Of a DNA stretch of 64,000 bases, positions 33,699 through 44,745 are shown piece after piece (within the stretch, counting starts at the first letter, position 1; the number at the start of each line of letters is the position of its first letter). A program made the translations under genes and the position numbers. Origin of the DNA: Cephalopachus bancanus (Eukaryota; Chordata; Mammalia; Primates; Tarsiidae); assembly GCA_027257055.1 (NCBI GenBank), contig JAPVLO010000232.1:2976001-3040000 (forward strand), written 5' to 3'. The notes below the pieces were generated by a model. That model did no database searches and was not told the DNA's origin. It worked only from the letters and a program-made list of their open reading frames with translations.

Positions 33699-34738
33699 AT
33701 AAAGCTCTTGGCAGCCTTACCCATCATCAGAGAAATGCAAGTCAAAACTACAGTGAGAGACCATCCCACTCCAGTAAGGGTAGCCATCATCAATAAGTCA
33801 GAAAACAACAGGTACTTGTGAAGGTGCAGAGAAAAGGAGGCTCCCTTGGTGAGGGTGCAGGCTAGTTCAACCTCTATGGAAAGCAGTGTGGTGATTTCTC
33901 AAAGAACCAAAAATTGAGCTTCCATACAACCCAGCAACCCTTCTCCTGGGAACATACCCGAGAAGCAGAAATCACTCTACCAAAAAGACACCTGCACATG
34001 CACGTTTATTGCTGCACTATTCACAATACAAAAAACATGGAACCAACCCGGATGCCCATCGAAAGTGGACTGGATAAAGAAAATGTGGCAAATATACACG
34101 ATGGAATACTGTGCGGCCACAAAGAAGAACAAAAAGATAGCCCTCACACAACATGGATGCAGCTGGAGATCGTCATACTAAGTGAACTAACTCAGAAACA
34201 AAGAACTGAAGACTGCACGTTCTCACTCATAAGCAGGCCCAGCTGGGCACAGGAGCACAAGGGGGGGGATCAGCAGTTGCTGGACACTCGGTACCAGGCC
34301 CACTATCAGTGGGAGAGAGGACCCTCTAGAAGCCCAAACTTCCCCTGGACGCAGCCTACTTATGTAGTAAGTGCCTACTTGTACCCCACCACTCCAAAAT
34401 TTTATTTTTTTATTTTTTTATTTTTTGAGTTGGAGTCTCACTGTCGCCTAGACTGGAGTGCAGTGGCTGCTGCCGGCCACCGCAGCCTCGACCTGCTGGG
34501 CTCCGCGATCCTTCCGCCTCAGTCTTCCAAGTGGCTGGAACCGCAGGCATGCGCTACCACGCCCAGCTAATTTTTTTGATTTATTGTAGAGATGAGGTCA
34601 CGCCTGCCCAGGCGGGTCTCGAACCCGCGGGCTCAGGCAATCCACTCACCTCAGTCTTCCAAAGGCGCAGGATTAGAGTCTGAGCCACTGAGCCCGGCTC
34701 CAGAATTTTTAAAAAAGAAAAAAGAATAAAGCTCTTGG
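33699..34738 (+). mobile_element. 5'-truncated L1 with an Alu in its tail
   Basis: The sense L1 3' end (about 33720-34725) runs from 'catcagagaaatgcaagtca' through the ORF2 end and 3' UTR to an A-rich tail. A young antisense Alu occupies 34404-34698. The L1 target-site duplication 'ataaagctcttgg' lies at 33699-33711 and 34726-34738. The 218-codon frame at 33914-34570 crosses both repeats out of the ORF2 frame and is not a gene. Confidence 0.9.
34393..34709 (-). mobile_element. Young Alu, antisense, inside L1 3' UTR
   Basis: A full young-type Alu. The duplications 'tccaaaatttt' (34393-34403) and 'tccagaatttt' (34699-34709) flank it. It carries the longer left-monomer variant (GCAGGCGTGACC on its own strand) shared with the copies at 35.3 and 60.8 kb. 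Confidence 0.92.
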
Positions 34739-35328
34739 TGCTAGAGGGACCTTGTCATAAGTGGCCTTTACTGTAATTTAGAGTGTGTGTCTTGTCTCTT
34801 CAAGACAGCGAGGCTGACACCTGTTTCTGACCTGTCTGTGACCTCTCATGAGGTGGGCATTTTCAGACACTTTCCTGGATGAAGACATGGAGACTCTGTC
34901 ATTGGCTGCTTGTGCCTTGTGCCACGGCATGGCAAGGAGACCCCTGTGGGAAGCGATGCCTCCGGGTTCTAGCTCTGGGATGGTGCCATGTTTCCTGGGC
35001 CTGGGCTCTGGTGACACTTATTGCGGGGATGGGGAGGAAGCAAGGCGCTTGGGCTGCCTCTCATCCTCCAGGGCTACACAGGGGGCAGCAGCGCTCATGG
35101 CCCAGCATGGGGTGTCCTTGTGCAGTCCGACTTCCAAAGCCACTGGGAGCTGGGCCTACGGGGGGCCAGGGACAGGCAAGGCACTGTGGCAAGCATGTCT
35201 GTGTTCCTTTTGGAGGCCCTAGGACTGGCCAGGCTGGAGAGACGGGTGATGTTAAACCTCCAGGCCTGAGCCCAGCTATGAAACACTATGTGAGCAAGGT
35301 CACAGCGCTGGAGTTTGTTCCTAAACTT
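34739..35328. other. GC-rich unassigned sequence
   Basis: Two overlapping plus-strand frames (34848-35222 and 34879-35391) run through it. Their codon use and composition look like chance, and the second continues into an Alu. Confidence 0.45.
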
Positions 35329-35661
35329 AGAAATGCCTTTAAAACCGGGTTCGGTGGCTCAGCCTGTAATCCCAGCGCTTTGGGAGGCTGAGGTGAGTGG
35401 ATTGCCTGAGCCCGCGGGTTCGAGACCCGCCTGGGCAGGCGAGACCGCACCTCTACAATAAATCAAAAAATTAGCCAGGCGTGGTAGTGCACGCCTGTAG
35501 TTCCAGCTACCTGGAAGGCTGAGGCGGAAGGCTGAGGCGGAAGGATCGCCGGAGCCCAGCAGGTCGAGGCTGCGGTGGCCGGGAGCAGCCACTGGACTCC
35601 AGTCTGGGCGACAGAGTGAGACTCCAACTCAAAAAAAAAAAAAGAAAGAAATGGCTTTAAA
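35329..35661 (+). mobile_element. Young Alu with internal 14-bp duplication
   Basis: A full young Alu (about 35345-35646) with a target-site duplication 'agaaatgcctttaaa' (35329-35343) and 'agaaatggctttaaa' (35647-35661), one mismatch. In the right monomer the unit 'ggctgaggcggaag' is duplicated in tandem at about 35518-35545. Confidence 0.93.
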
Positions 35662-35667
35662 TTACTC

Positions 35668-36354
35668 ATCTAGAGCAGGGGTCTGTGACCTGTTAGGAAT
35701 CAGCCACACAGCAGGAGGTGAGTGGTGGGCGAGCAAGCGAAGCTTCCTCTGTATTGACAGCCTGAGCTCCACCTTCTGTCACGCAGCAGCAGCGTTAGAT
35801 TCTCACAGGAGCGTGAACCCTACTGTGAACTGCGCATGCGCAGGATCTGGGTCGTGCCTCCTTATGAGAATCTAATGCCAGATGATTTGAGGTGGAGCTG
35901 AGGCGGTGATGCTAGCGCTGGGAAGTGGCTACAAATACAGATGAACATGAGCCGGGAGGTCCGACTGCACAGAGACCATCATAAATCAACTGCCTGCAGA
36001 CTCATACCAAAGCCCTATCTGTGAGTGGCAAGTGAGTTGATGGACTGCAATTGCACAACTGCATCTGGAGACAGGCTTTAAGTCAGAATCTGACACCTGT
36101 TTTAGTCCGTGTGTGGCCTGCCCATTGCTTTATTTACCACTTCTGTCCACACCTCTTGTTTTTTACTTTTTTAGGTAAGTTGCATAACTATCTCATTATA
36201 TATTACAATGGAATAATAAGAGAAATAAAGTATACAATAAATGTAATGCACTTGAATCATCCCAAAACCATCTCGCCTTCCTGGTCCCTGGAAAAAATGT
36301 CTTCCATAAAACTGGTCCCTGATGCCAAAAAGATTGGGGGCTGCTGGTCTAGCG
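35668..36354 (+). mobile_element. MER1-type hAT element, extended variant
   Basis: A 671-bp element (35676-36346) starts CAGGGGTCTGTGACC and ends with the inverted-repeat counterpart GGGGGCTGCTG. Imperfect 8-bp duplications ATCTAGAG (35668-35675) and GTCTAGCG (36347-36354) fit hAT integration. Its internal segment is homologous, in the opposite orientation, to that in 24643-25352. It lies only 14 bp beyond the young Alu. Confidence 0.83.
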
Positions 36355-36379
36355 CCCTTATATTTAACCAAGCACCTTT

Positions 36380-36545
36380 GTAAGTAACATTTGCTCTTTA
36401 CAACCCTGGAAGGCAGGTCTTATCCCCAGTTTGTAAGCAGAAAAACAGCCTCAGCTGAGAATAACCAAGCTCACACATCCAGTGTTCTGCTTCAGCCTAA
36501 AGCTACAAGCTGCTCCCACTCTGCCCCATGCTATGTAACCCTGTG
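36380..36545 (+). mobile_element. MIR element
   Basis: 'tttacaaccctggaaggcag', 'tatccccagtttgtaagcag' and 'caagctcacacatccagtgt' follow the MIR core order. Confidence 0.65.
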
Positions 36546-36629
36546 CTGCTGGCTTTGGGGTGCGAAGGGAACCCTGGAAGAGCTCTGTGTAAAACGGTGT
36601 TTCCTAAATGGGGTCTCTGTCCCAGCAGG

Positions 36630-37430
36630 AGGGAAACATATACACAAACGGTCATAGCAATGTTATTCATAATAGATAAATGGTGGAAACTACCTAAATG
36701 TCCAAAACCAAAATGTCATCTATTTATATAATGGAATATTTGAAAAAAAAATAAATGAAGACTGACACAGGTTACATGAGTGAACTGTGGGAACATCAGG
36801 CCAAGTGCGAGAAGTCAGGGATATGTATGATTCTGTTTATGAAAAATGTCAAGAATAGGCAAATCTAGGGAGACAGAGCAGATTCATGGTTGTCAGAGAG
36901 TCAGGATGTGGGTAACAGTGAGAGATGAACTGATGGCCACAGGGTTCTAATGGGAGGATAAAAGTGTTCTAGAATTGGGTGTGGTAAAAGTTGAAAAATC
37001 CTGTGAATATAATAAAAGATATTGAAACATATTCTTAAAAGTGATGAACTGCTGGGCATGGTAGCTCACGCCTGTCATCCCAGCACTTTCGGAGGGAGAG
37101 GCAAGAGGATTGCCTGAGCTCATGGGTTTGAGAATGGCTTGGGCAACTTGGCGAGACCTCACCTCTGCAATAAATCAAAAAATTAGCTGGGTGTGGTGGT
37201 GCACGCCTATAGTTCCAGCTACTTGGAAGGCTGAAGTAGAAGGATCGCCTGAGCCCAGCAGGTTGAGGATGCAATGGCTGTAAGCATGTCACTGCACTCC
37301 AACCTGAGGGACAGAGTAAGACTCTGACTCAAAAAAAAAAAAAAGAGGTGAACTGTATGGTATATGAATTATATACTAAGACCTTTTTTAAATAAAAAAT
37401 AATAATAATGAAATCTGTATAACCCCATTT
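36630..37430 (+). mobile_element. Old L1 3' end interrupted by an Alu
   Basis: 'aatgttattcataatagata' to 'ggttgtcagagagtcaggat' and, beyond the Alu, 'ggtatatgaattatatacta' match an old L1 3' end in order. The interruption is the Alu at 37051-37344. Confidence 0.72.
37041..37354 (+). mobile_element. Alu, intermediate toward the young type
   Basis: It has the young-type linker 'caataaatcaaaaaattagc' and 'agcccagcaggttgaggatg' but keeps the older head 'ctcacgcctgtcatcccagc'. It lacks the GC-rich hairpin around the B box. Flanking 'gtgatgaact' and 'gaggtgaact' is a likely target duplication. Confidence 0.88.
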
Positions 37431-37694
37431 AAAAACTAAACTAGTCAACTTAAATGCAGGTTGTGCTTTTGTCTGGAATCCCTCCATTTTAAATACTGAT
37501 GATCTTATATTGACCACAAGTTGATTAGTAGAACCAGACACTTTTCACTCAAATGTTTATTTTTTGCCTTCCACCAAGTCTTAACATCAGTGAGATAAAG
37601 TCATGAAGAAATGCATCAAGATACTAGTGGTTAGCCAGACAATGTCCAAAATACCTGAGGCCTTGATGAAGATTTAGAGGGTAGGAAAGCTCTT
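37431..37694. other. Unassigned sequence
   Basis: A short stretch with no supported feature. Confidence 0.5.
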
Positions 37695-40600
37695 AGCTGA
37701 TTTTGGTGTCAGGGTGATGCTGATCTTATAGAATGAGTGACTGAAAATCCCCTCCTTAAGTTTTTGGGATAGTTTCAGGGGCCTTGGTATTAGTTCTTCT
37801 TTATATGTTTGGTAGAACTCAGCTGTGAATCCATCTGCTTCTGGATGGCCTTTTCTGATTATTAGGAGATTTTTTTCATTACTAATTCAGTCTCGTTACT
37901 CAATATTAGTCTAGTCAGGAGTTCTGTTTCTTCCTGATTCAATCTCAGGAGGTTGTATGGCTCCAGGAATTTACCCATTTTCTCTAGGTTGTCTAGTCTG
38001 TGAGTGTATAGTTATTCATAATGTCTCTGATGATCTTTTGTATTTCTGTGGCATCAGTTATAAGGTCTCTTTTTTCATTTCTGATTGTGTTTATTTGGAT
38101 CCTGCCTCTTCTTGGTTAGTCTTACTAGTGTTTATCAACTTTGCTTACCTTTTTGAAGAACCAATTTTTTGTTTTGTTGATTCTGTATATGGGTTTTGGT
38201 CTCTATTTCATTTAGTTCTACTCTGATCTTTGTTATTTATTTTCTTCGGTTAACTTTGGGTTTAGTTTTTCCTTGTTTATACAGTTGCTTGAGGCTGTTC
38301 ATTTGTGACCTTCCTGCCTTCCCTCTTAGCACTGATTGCTGTGTCCCACAGGTTTCAGCATGCATGTTCTCATTTTCATTTGTTTCAAAACTTTACAAAA
38401 TTTGTCTTAATTTCTTTTTTGACCCAGTGGTTGTTCAGGAACATTCTGTTTAATTTCCACGTGTCTGCATAGTTTCCAAAGTTCCTCTTGGTATTGATTT
38501 CTAGCTTTATTCCACTATGATCAGAGAAGATACTTGATATGATTTCAATTTTTAAAAATTTGTTAAGACTTGTTTTGTGGCCTAACATGTAGTCTATCTT
38601 GAAGAATGTTCTACAACAACAACAATAACTACAGCCCAAGATCCCTGATGAACATAGATGCAAAAATCTTCAAGAAAATACTATCAAATCCAATCCAATG
38701 ACACATCAAAAAGATAATACAAAGCCGGGCTCGGTGGCTCAGCCTGTAATCCAGCGCCTTTGGGAGGCTGAGGTGAGTGGATTGCCTGAGCCCGCGGGTT
38801 CAAGACCCGCCTGGGCAGCGAGACCTCATCTCTACAATAAATCAAAAAATCAGCTGGGCGTGGTAGCGCATGCTGTAATTCCGGCTACTCGGAAGGCTGA
38901 GGCGGGAGGATCGCCGGAGCCCAGCAGGTCGAGGCTGCGGTGGCCGGGAGCGGCCACTGCACTCCAGTCTGGGTGGCAGAGTGAGACTCCAACTCAAAAA
39001 GAAAAAAAAAAAAAAAGAAAAGATAATACATCATGATCAGGTGGGATTTATCCCAGGGCTGCAAGGATTTTTCAATATGTGTAAATCAATAAATGTGATA
39101 CATCGCATCAACAGAATTAAGGATAAAATCCATATGATCATCTCAATAGATGTAGAAAAAGCATTCGATAAAGTTCAGCATGGCTTCATGACAAAAATCC
39201 TCAACAAACTAGGCATAGAAGGAACATACCCCAATGTAATAAATGCCATATACAGCGAACCCATAGCCAGCCTCATATTTAACAAGGAAACATTGAAAGC
39301 ATTCCCTCCAAGAACTAGAACAAAACAAGGACGCCCATTTTCAACACTCTTATTCAACATAGTACTAGAAGTCCTTGCCAAAGCAATCAGAAAAGAGAAA
39401 AACAAAATAAAAGGCATTCAAATTGGAAAAGAGGAAGTCAAATAGTTTCTATTCACTGATGATATAATCTTATATCTAGAAATCGCTAAGATTATCGCAA
39501 ACAACTCTTAGATTTGATACATGAATTCAGTAATGGTTCAGGATACAAATTAACATACAGAAATCAATAGCATTTCTATACACCAATAATGATCTAGCCA
39601 AGGATGAAAAAAAGGCAATCATATTTACAATAATTATAGTAGAAAAATATTTAAAATACCTAGAAATATATTTAATAAAGGAGGTAAAGAGTTCTATATA
39701 AAAAGCTACAAAATACTAATGAAAGAAATTATAGATGGCACAAACAAATGGAAAAACATCCCATGCTAATGGATTAGAAAAATCAATATTGTTAAAAGAA
39801 CCATACTCTCCAAAGCAATCTACAGATTCAATACAATCCCTATGAAATTATCAATGTCATTTTTTGCAGAATTAGGAAAAAAAAATCCTAAAATACACAT
39901 GGAACTAAAAAGGATCCCAAATACCCAAAGTAATCCTAAGCAAAAAGAACAAAGCTGGAGCCACCATATTACCCAACTTCAAATTATACTATAAGGCTAT
40001 AGTAACCAAAACAGCATGGTACTGGATATTTTTTTTTTTAAAAAGACATAGAGATAATGGAACAGAATAAAGAGTCCAGAAATAAAGCCACATGCCTACA
40101 ACCAGCTGATCTTTGATAAAGTTAATAAAAATATATATACACTGGGGAAAGGACACTCTTTCCAATAATGGTGTTAGGAAAACCGAATAGCCATATGAGG
40201 AAGAATGAAGTTAGACTGATACTTCTCACCATGTTAAAAAAATCAACTAAAGATGGATTAAAGACTTGAACATAAGACCTGAAACTATGAAATTCCTAAG
40301 ATAAAGCCTTGGGAAACTTCTATGAGACATTGGCGTACACAAAGAATTTATGACCGGGTTCCCAAAAGCAAACACAACAAAAACAACACTAGACAAATGG
40401 GACTTAAACGAAAAAACATCATCACAACAAAATAGACAATCTGCAAAATAGGAAAAAAATATTTGCAAACTATGCATCTGGCAAAAGGCTAATACCCAGA
40501 ATCTACAAGGAACGCAAACAACTCAACAAGAAAAAACAGATAACCCATTAAAAAGTGGACAAAGGATATGAACAGACATTTTCCAAAAGAAGACATAGAA

Positions 40601-41077
40601 ACAACCAACAAGCATGAACAAATTCTCAACTCATTATCAAAGAAATGCAGATTTAAACGACAACAAGATTCCAGTCAGAATGGCGATTATTAAAAAGTCA
40701 AAAAACAACAGACTTTGGCGAGGATGTAGAGACAGAGCAAGCTTGTATGCTTCTGGTGGGGATGTGAATCAGTACAATATTTATGGAGAACAGTACAAAG
40801 ATTGCTCGAAGAACAAAAAACAGAACTAGCATTCAATCCAGCAATCCGACGACTGGGTCTCTACTCATAGGGGAAGAAACTTTATATCAAAAAGACACCT
40901 GCACTCACATGCTTGTCGCAGCACAATTCTCAGTAGCAAAGACCTGGAATCAGCCTCGGTGTCCATCAGGTACAACGTTTACTACTCAGACGATGGGTAC
41001 ACTAGATGCCCAGCTGTCCCCACCACATGATACGTGCATGTAGCCCACACCGTATAAGTCTATAAACAAAAAAGAAG
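37695..41077 (+). mobile_element. L1 with 5' inversion (twin-priming structure)
   Basis: ORF2 sequence upstream of the reverse-transcriptase core lies inverted at 37695-38612. From about 38613 the element continues in sense orientation exactly where the inverted part ends in the L1 map. In the sense part the frame over 39030-39445 shows RT motifs: [13 protein letters not shown] (motif A) and [11 protein letters not shown] (motif B region). TDDI (motif C) follows after an in-frame TAG at 39443-39445. The 3' end at about 41077 is 'agtctataaacaaaaaag', after an internal deletion near 40970. It is dead. Confidence 0.87.
38709..39030 (+). mobile_element. Young Alu inside the inverted L1
   Basis: A full young Alu (38724-39017) with a perfect 13-bp duplication 'aaaagataataca' at 38709-38721 and 39018-39030. 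Its B-box loop reads TTCAAGA, a CpG-type change from TTCGAGA. Confidence 0.94.
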
Positions 41078-42058
41078 AGCTCTTCCCTGAGGAGGCACCT
41101 CTGGGCCAGACTGTTGGTACACGCAGTCTGTCACCTCCCCAACAGGAGCAGGACATGACGGTGCCTCGGAGCCCAGGCCTGGAGAGAGTTGCTCTGCCCA
41201 CAAGGAAGGGCCTGGCTGCCCGAAGGCCCAGAGAGCCACATCTTTGCTGGCCGTGGACTCTGTGGCCTCCCAGCCAACGTCTGACGTACTCAGAGGTTCT
41301 CTGCCATCCAGCAGAGGCCCCAGCTCCTGGCACCGGGTGCAGCTCCCTGGGGCTCACGGCCACCTGCTGTCTCCTTCCTGCTGTGAGGAAGAACCAGGTA
41401 CTTCTAGCCTTGCTTCTGAGCTGGGAGAAAGAAGCAGGGTAGACAGCAGGTGATGAAATTCACAGATAATGAGTATCTGGGGGGTGGAAACACCAGCCCA
41501 GGAGAGAAATCCAGCCATCTGTGGAGGGAGAGGTTAGAAGTCCAGGTGAGAGCCCACCCTACGAGGAGGGCGGGAGACCGAGGAGTGCTCACTGCAGCCC
41601 AGAGTAGGGGTAGAAGCCAGTTCCTACAGGCTGAAGAGGCCACGTGTGGACTTCGGCTGAGCAGAGGGGGTATCCCACGGGAAAGGCCATGCATCCGGGA
41701 GCCAGTCACACAGCCAGCCAAAGGCCCAAGTGCCAACCATCCTCATAAAGACCTTGCCCCTACCAAGATGGGAGCAAGGATCCTCTTCCGTCAACCTTCT
41801 GCCGGCTTTCTCCCCAGGTGGAGAAGATTTGCGGGCACCAGCTTAGGCTCTGCACACACTGCCTGTCTCGGGTGGGTGCAGAACCACCTTGGATCAGCCG
41901 AGCACGGCACGGCACCGACAGCCACAGCAACAGGGCCTATGACGGAAGGAAGGGCAGTGGCAAAAACCAGCTCTGACAGGGATGGCTGGGAGGTCAGAAG
42001 CAACACAGATTCTGACTGTGAGCTGGGTCTGCAGAAGGAAGGTCAGGTGCATGGGCTG
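41078..42058. other. GC-rich unassigned sequence
   Basis: No repeat family is recognised. The 228-codon plus-strand frame 41450-42136 has no matching motif and runs into an MLT1 LTR, so I treat it as chance. Confidence 0.45.
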
Positions 42059-42059
42059 A

Positions 42060-42455
42060 CCGCATTCCCCGACTCACATGCTGAAGCCCTAATGCCCCAG
42101 GGGGATGGTATCTGGAGATGGCTTTTGGAGGGTTAGACAAGGCACAAGGGTGGAGCTCTTGTGATGGATTAGTGACTTCAGAAAGAGAGGGAGGGGGAAG
42201 CAGGGAGCGGGAGAGGGAAGGAGAGGGAGGGGGAATAGAAGAGGAGAGAGAGAGAGAGAGACACAGAGAGACAGAGAGAGAGTGTGTGTTTTTCTTTGCC
42301 TGTGAGGACTCTGGGAGGAAGTGCCATCTGCAAGCCAGGTAGAGAGCCCTCTCCAGGAACCAGATCCCAGCACTGTGGGAGGTAAATGTCTGTTGTTTCG
42401 GCCACCCAGCATGTGGGACTTCGTTATACCAGCTCAAGTGGACTCATACACCAGG
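42060..42455 (+). mobile_element. MLT1-type LTR with expanded (GA)n
   Basis: 'catgctgaagccctaatgcc', 'ggtatctggagatggctttt', 'ccatctgcaagccaggtaga' and 'aaatgtctgttgtttcggcc' follow the MLT1 order. The central pyrimidine/purine region has expanded to a GA-rich tract at 42177-42285. Confidence 0.83.
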
Positions 42456-42784
42456 GCCCACAATCGAAGGCTGGTGGAGTCACTCACGTGACATGGGGCA
42501 CGGGGCGCACACACTCACAACTGCTGAAAAGCCCACGTTTCTCACGCACCCAACAAACAGTTAAGAACCAGCCACCCTCCAGACACTGATGACACCACAC
42601 AGAGCCTGACACAGAGCTGTGCTCTCATGGGCTTTATGTTCTGTGAACTTCAACTGTGGCTGGTAGTTCAGCAAAGGCATTTCCTGTGCCCTTGAGCTTG
42701 TGCACTTTAAATACATGTTTTCCTAAGACTAAAATTGATATCCAGACGGTCTTTAGAATCTGTAGAATTTTTCATGCCACTCAG
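42456..42784. other. Unassigned sequence
   Basis: No feature could be supported. 'gcctgacacagagctgtgct' has no clear family. Confidence 0.5.
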
Positions 42785-43095
42785 ATAAAAGTTTATTAGG
42801 TGCCAGACACTGTTTGACATATAACGAAACTGGCTTAGGCCGGGCAGGTGGCTCACGCCTGTAATCCCAGCACTTTGGGAGGCCAAGTAAAGAATTAGCT
42901 GAGTGTGGTGGCTCTCCTGTGTCCCAGTTACTCAGGAGGCTGAGTTGGGAGGATCACTTGGGCCCAGGAGTCTGCAGTGAACTGTGATCACGCCACTGCA
43001 CTCCAACCTGGGGGAAGAAACAGATTTGAAGAACTTTAAGTAACTTTTCAGAGTTCACACAGCTTTCAGGTTAACAGAGCCAGGGATCCATTCAC
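42785..43095 (+). mobile_element. MIR interrupted by an internally deleted Alu
   Basis: MIR pieces at 42785-42836 ('ggtgccagacactgtttgac') and 43021-43095 ('agtaacttttcagagttcac') flank an Alu at 42837-43020. That Alu has lost the linker and parts of both monomers and is only about 184 bp long. Confidence 0.75.
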
Positions 43096-43574
43096 ATATC
43101 ACATGTACCTCATAAATATGTTCAATTATTATGTATCGATAATAAATAAATACATAAATCAATACGAGGGCCGACTCTCGCAGTCTGTCATAACCACGTG
43201 TTCATGGAGCATGGTACATCGTGCTATATTCTGGGAACATTACCCAGCATCCTTTCTGAAAATAAACCCCTTACCCAGGTTAAGGAACATTCTTCTGAAG
43301 TCAGGCACGTCCCTCTGGTGTGTTGGCTGGTGACCTTGAACATGAGATGTTCATCCCCAGACTTCCCTCCCAGAGGGTCAGTTCTGCAGGTCCCAACTGA
43401 TGCCAGGGAAACTCACCAGGGGACTTGTGGGACTCTTCCTTTTGGATGCACAAAAGTCACATTTGCTATTATTCTATATAGCGACTGTTTGGGCCTATAC
43501 TGATAGGTTTTTTAACAAATAAACAGAATTTTTACTTCCTGTAAATTCAGAAAGCAAAAATGGTTTAATTATAT
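43096..43574. other. Unassigned sequence
   Basis: An AT-rich patch with AATAAATAAATA lies at 43138-43155. There is no gene. Confidence 0.45.
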
Positions 43575-44745
43575 TTCTTTTGAAAACACCTTTGTTGTAA
43601 CATAATTCACATGTCCTAAAATTCACCCATTTAAAGGGCACAAGTCAATGCTCTTTCGTAGATTCAGAGTCATGCAATCATACCATAATCTAGTTTTAGA
43701 ACATTTCTTCACACTAGAAAGAAGCCCTGTACTCTTAGCAGTCAGCCACTTTCAGCCCACAGCCCCTGGCAAGCACTAGTTCACTTTGTTTCTGGGTTTG
43801 CCTATCCTGGCATTCTCATGAATGGAACTATACAGTATTTGGTCTTTTTGGTCTGAATTCTTTCCTCAGCATGATGTTTTCAAGGCTCATCCATATTGTC
43901 GTATGTATTAGGACTTCATTTATTGGCTGGATGTGGGGGCTCACACCTACAATCCCAGCACTTTGGGAGGCTGAGGTGGGAGGATTGCTTGAGCCCAGGA
44001 GTTTGAGATCAGTCTAGGTGACATAGCTAGACTTCACCTCTACAAAAAAATTTTTTAAATTAGCCATCCATGGTGGTGTACACCTGTAGTCCTGCTACTT
44101 GGGAGGTTGAGGCAGGAGGATTGCTTGCACAGGAGGACTGCACAGAGTTTGAGGCTGCGGTGAGCTGTGATCATGCCACCACACTCCAGTCTGGGTGACA
44201 GAGTGAAACCCTGACTCAAAACAAAACTTCATTCCTTTTAATTACAAAACAAAACTTCATTCCTTTTTATTAAATAACATTCTATTGTATGGATATACCA
44301 CATTTTATCATCAGTCGATGGAGATTTGAGACTTTTCGGCTATTATAAAAAAACGCTTCTGTGAATATTTGTGTATTTTCACATTTTCATTTCTCTTCAG
44401 TATATTTCTAGGGTAGAGTTGCCAGGTCAGATGGTAACTATATTTAGACTATGCTTAACCTCTGGAGGACCTGCTAAGATGCTTTCCAAAGCTGTAGTGT
44501 TACACATTTTTACCAGCAGTGGTCATGAGTTCCCATTTCTCCAAATCCTCACTGACACTTGTTATTGTCTTTCAACATCATTGCCATTGTAGAGGGTGTT
44601 GAGTGTATCTCGTAGGGTTGCTGGCTTGCATTTCCCTCGTGATGTCGAACACCTCTTCAAGCACTAGCTGGCCAGCTGTACAAAGTGTTCTCTGGAGAAA
44701 CATCTTTTCAGATCCTCTGCCCATTTCCCGTGTGACTTTGATGTG
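43575..44745 (-). mobile_element. Old L1 (L1M-type), antisense, with an AluJ insertion
   Basis: 'acataattcacatgtcctaa', 'cccctggcaagcactagttc', 'gatgttttcaaggctcatcc' and, after the Alu, 'atggatataccacattttat' and 'tgacacttgttattgtcttt' are consecutive blocks of an antisense L1M 3' end. The Alu occupies 43923-44221. Confidence 0.8.
43923..44272 (+). mobile_element. AluJ-like element followed by a 28-bp tandem duplication
   Basis: A dimeric AluJ (43923-44221). Beyond it, two 28-bp units (44217-44244 and 44245-44272) both contain 'caaaacaaaacttcattcct' and differ at one or two bases. The target phrase 'acttcatt' also occurs just upstream of the Alu (43913-43920). Confidence 0.87.

Noticed and set aside
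33914..34570. 218-codon open frame
   Set aside because: It crosses from L1 into an Alu in the opposite orientation and is not in the L1 ORF2 frame.
38981..39445. Intact reverse transcriptase gene
   Set aside because: RT motifs are visible, but the frame starts in an Alu poly-A, is closed by a TAG before motif C, and the element is inverted and truncated.
41450..42136. 228-codon open frame on the plus strand
   Set aside because: It ends inside an MLT1 LTR, has no recognisable motif, and is explained by high GC content and few stop codons.
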